Under the pieces are notes generated by a model that was not told where the DNA came from, did not search any database, and saw only the letters and a list, made by a program, of their open reading frames with translations. A stretch of 32,374 bases of DNA. Source: Patescibacteria group bacterium (lineage in GTDB: Bacteria > Patescibacteriota > Microgenomatia > Woykebacterales > RBG-16-39-9b). Positions 32,301-32,374 of this stretch are shown in pieces (position 1 is the stretch's first letter; each line of letters starts with the position of its first letter). A program made the position numbers and the translations under genes. The stretch covers positions 1 to 32,374 of the forward strand of contig JACZRW010000006.1 in assembly GCA_022574495.1 (NCBI GenBank), in the 5' to 3' direction.

Positions 32301-32374
32301 CAACTATGGGTTGGTTTAATTTTCAGATACTTTATCTAAAATAGCTTGGAGATCTAGGGGTAATTTACTTTCGA

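Noticed and set aside
1-32374. CRISPR array or insertion sequence
   Set aside because: No regular spaced direct repeats, transposase or terminal inverted repeats were seen; the repeat proteins repeat at protein level with diverged codons, not as CRISPR units.
1-32374. Alternative genetic code (UGA as Gly)
   Set aside because: UGA occurs as a proper stop at several gene ends, for example the second surface protein and the LCP-like gene, and no in-frame UGA interrupts a recognised domain.

Overview
The window looks like a piece of a Candidate Phyla Radiation (Patescibacteria) chromosome, most plausibly Microgenomates-like. The basis is the gene set rather than any rRNA: a HerA/VirD4-type ATPase with an N-terminal membrane anchor, a yebC-ruvC block, a TPR protein, an LCP-like envelope protein, an orphan Flp pilin, and large Asn/Asp/Thr/Gly-repeat surface proteins. 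TGA, TAA and TAG all act as stops, so recoding of UGA is not indicated. Most genes are AT-rich. Several (positions 1-474, purL, the zinc-ribbon gene, the Flp pilin, the NYN protein) are visibly richer in GC and carry strong Shine-Dalgarno sites, whereas many AT-rich genes have a -10 box almost touching the start codon and no Shine-Dalgarno site.

Layout. 1-4.0 kb: end of an alpha/beta hydrolase, homoserine kinase, a histidine phosphatase, pterin-carbinolamine dehydratase and a TreT-like glycosyltransferase. 4.1-8.05 kb (minus): full-length single-chain PurL with its own promoter and terminator. 8.4-12.2 kb: a small membrane protein overlapping a membrane-anchored Clp-like double AAA+ ATPase, then a DUF4352-like anchored protein and a DUF2292-like small protein. 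12.25-16.8 kb: a surface-protein operon of three repeat proteins (secreted; membrane-anchored; LPXTG-type) behind a long structured leader with an internal terminator. 16.85-19.77 kb: zinc-ribbon protein, HD hydrolase, Flp pilin, DUF5343-like protein. 19.76-20.93 kb: an aberrant tRNA-like gene followed by about 1 kb without genes but rich in short direct and inverted repeats. 20.9-23.5 kb (minus): yebC-mazG-ruvC and a membrane protein. 23.6-28.3 kb: TPR protein, a basic-tailed hypothetical protein and the VirD4/HerA-like ATPase, with a candidate small RNA upstream. 28.3-32.2 kb (minus): LCP-like protein, Kef-type antiporter, NYN nuclease.

The most interesting parts are (i) the membrane-tethered Clp-like ATPase, which has lost the D1 catalytic residues and the aromatic pore-loop residues of both AAA+ rings and is translationally overlapped with a small membrane partner; (ii) the three-gene repeat-protein operon with its attenuator-like leader; (iii) the tRNA-like gene with CAT in the anticodon position, C33 and a long variable region, beside a repeat-rich non-coding kilobase; and (iv) a promoter-hairpin-terminator unit that looks like a small RNA gene upstream of the VirD4-like gene. 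All calls come from reading the sequence; no searches were run.
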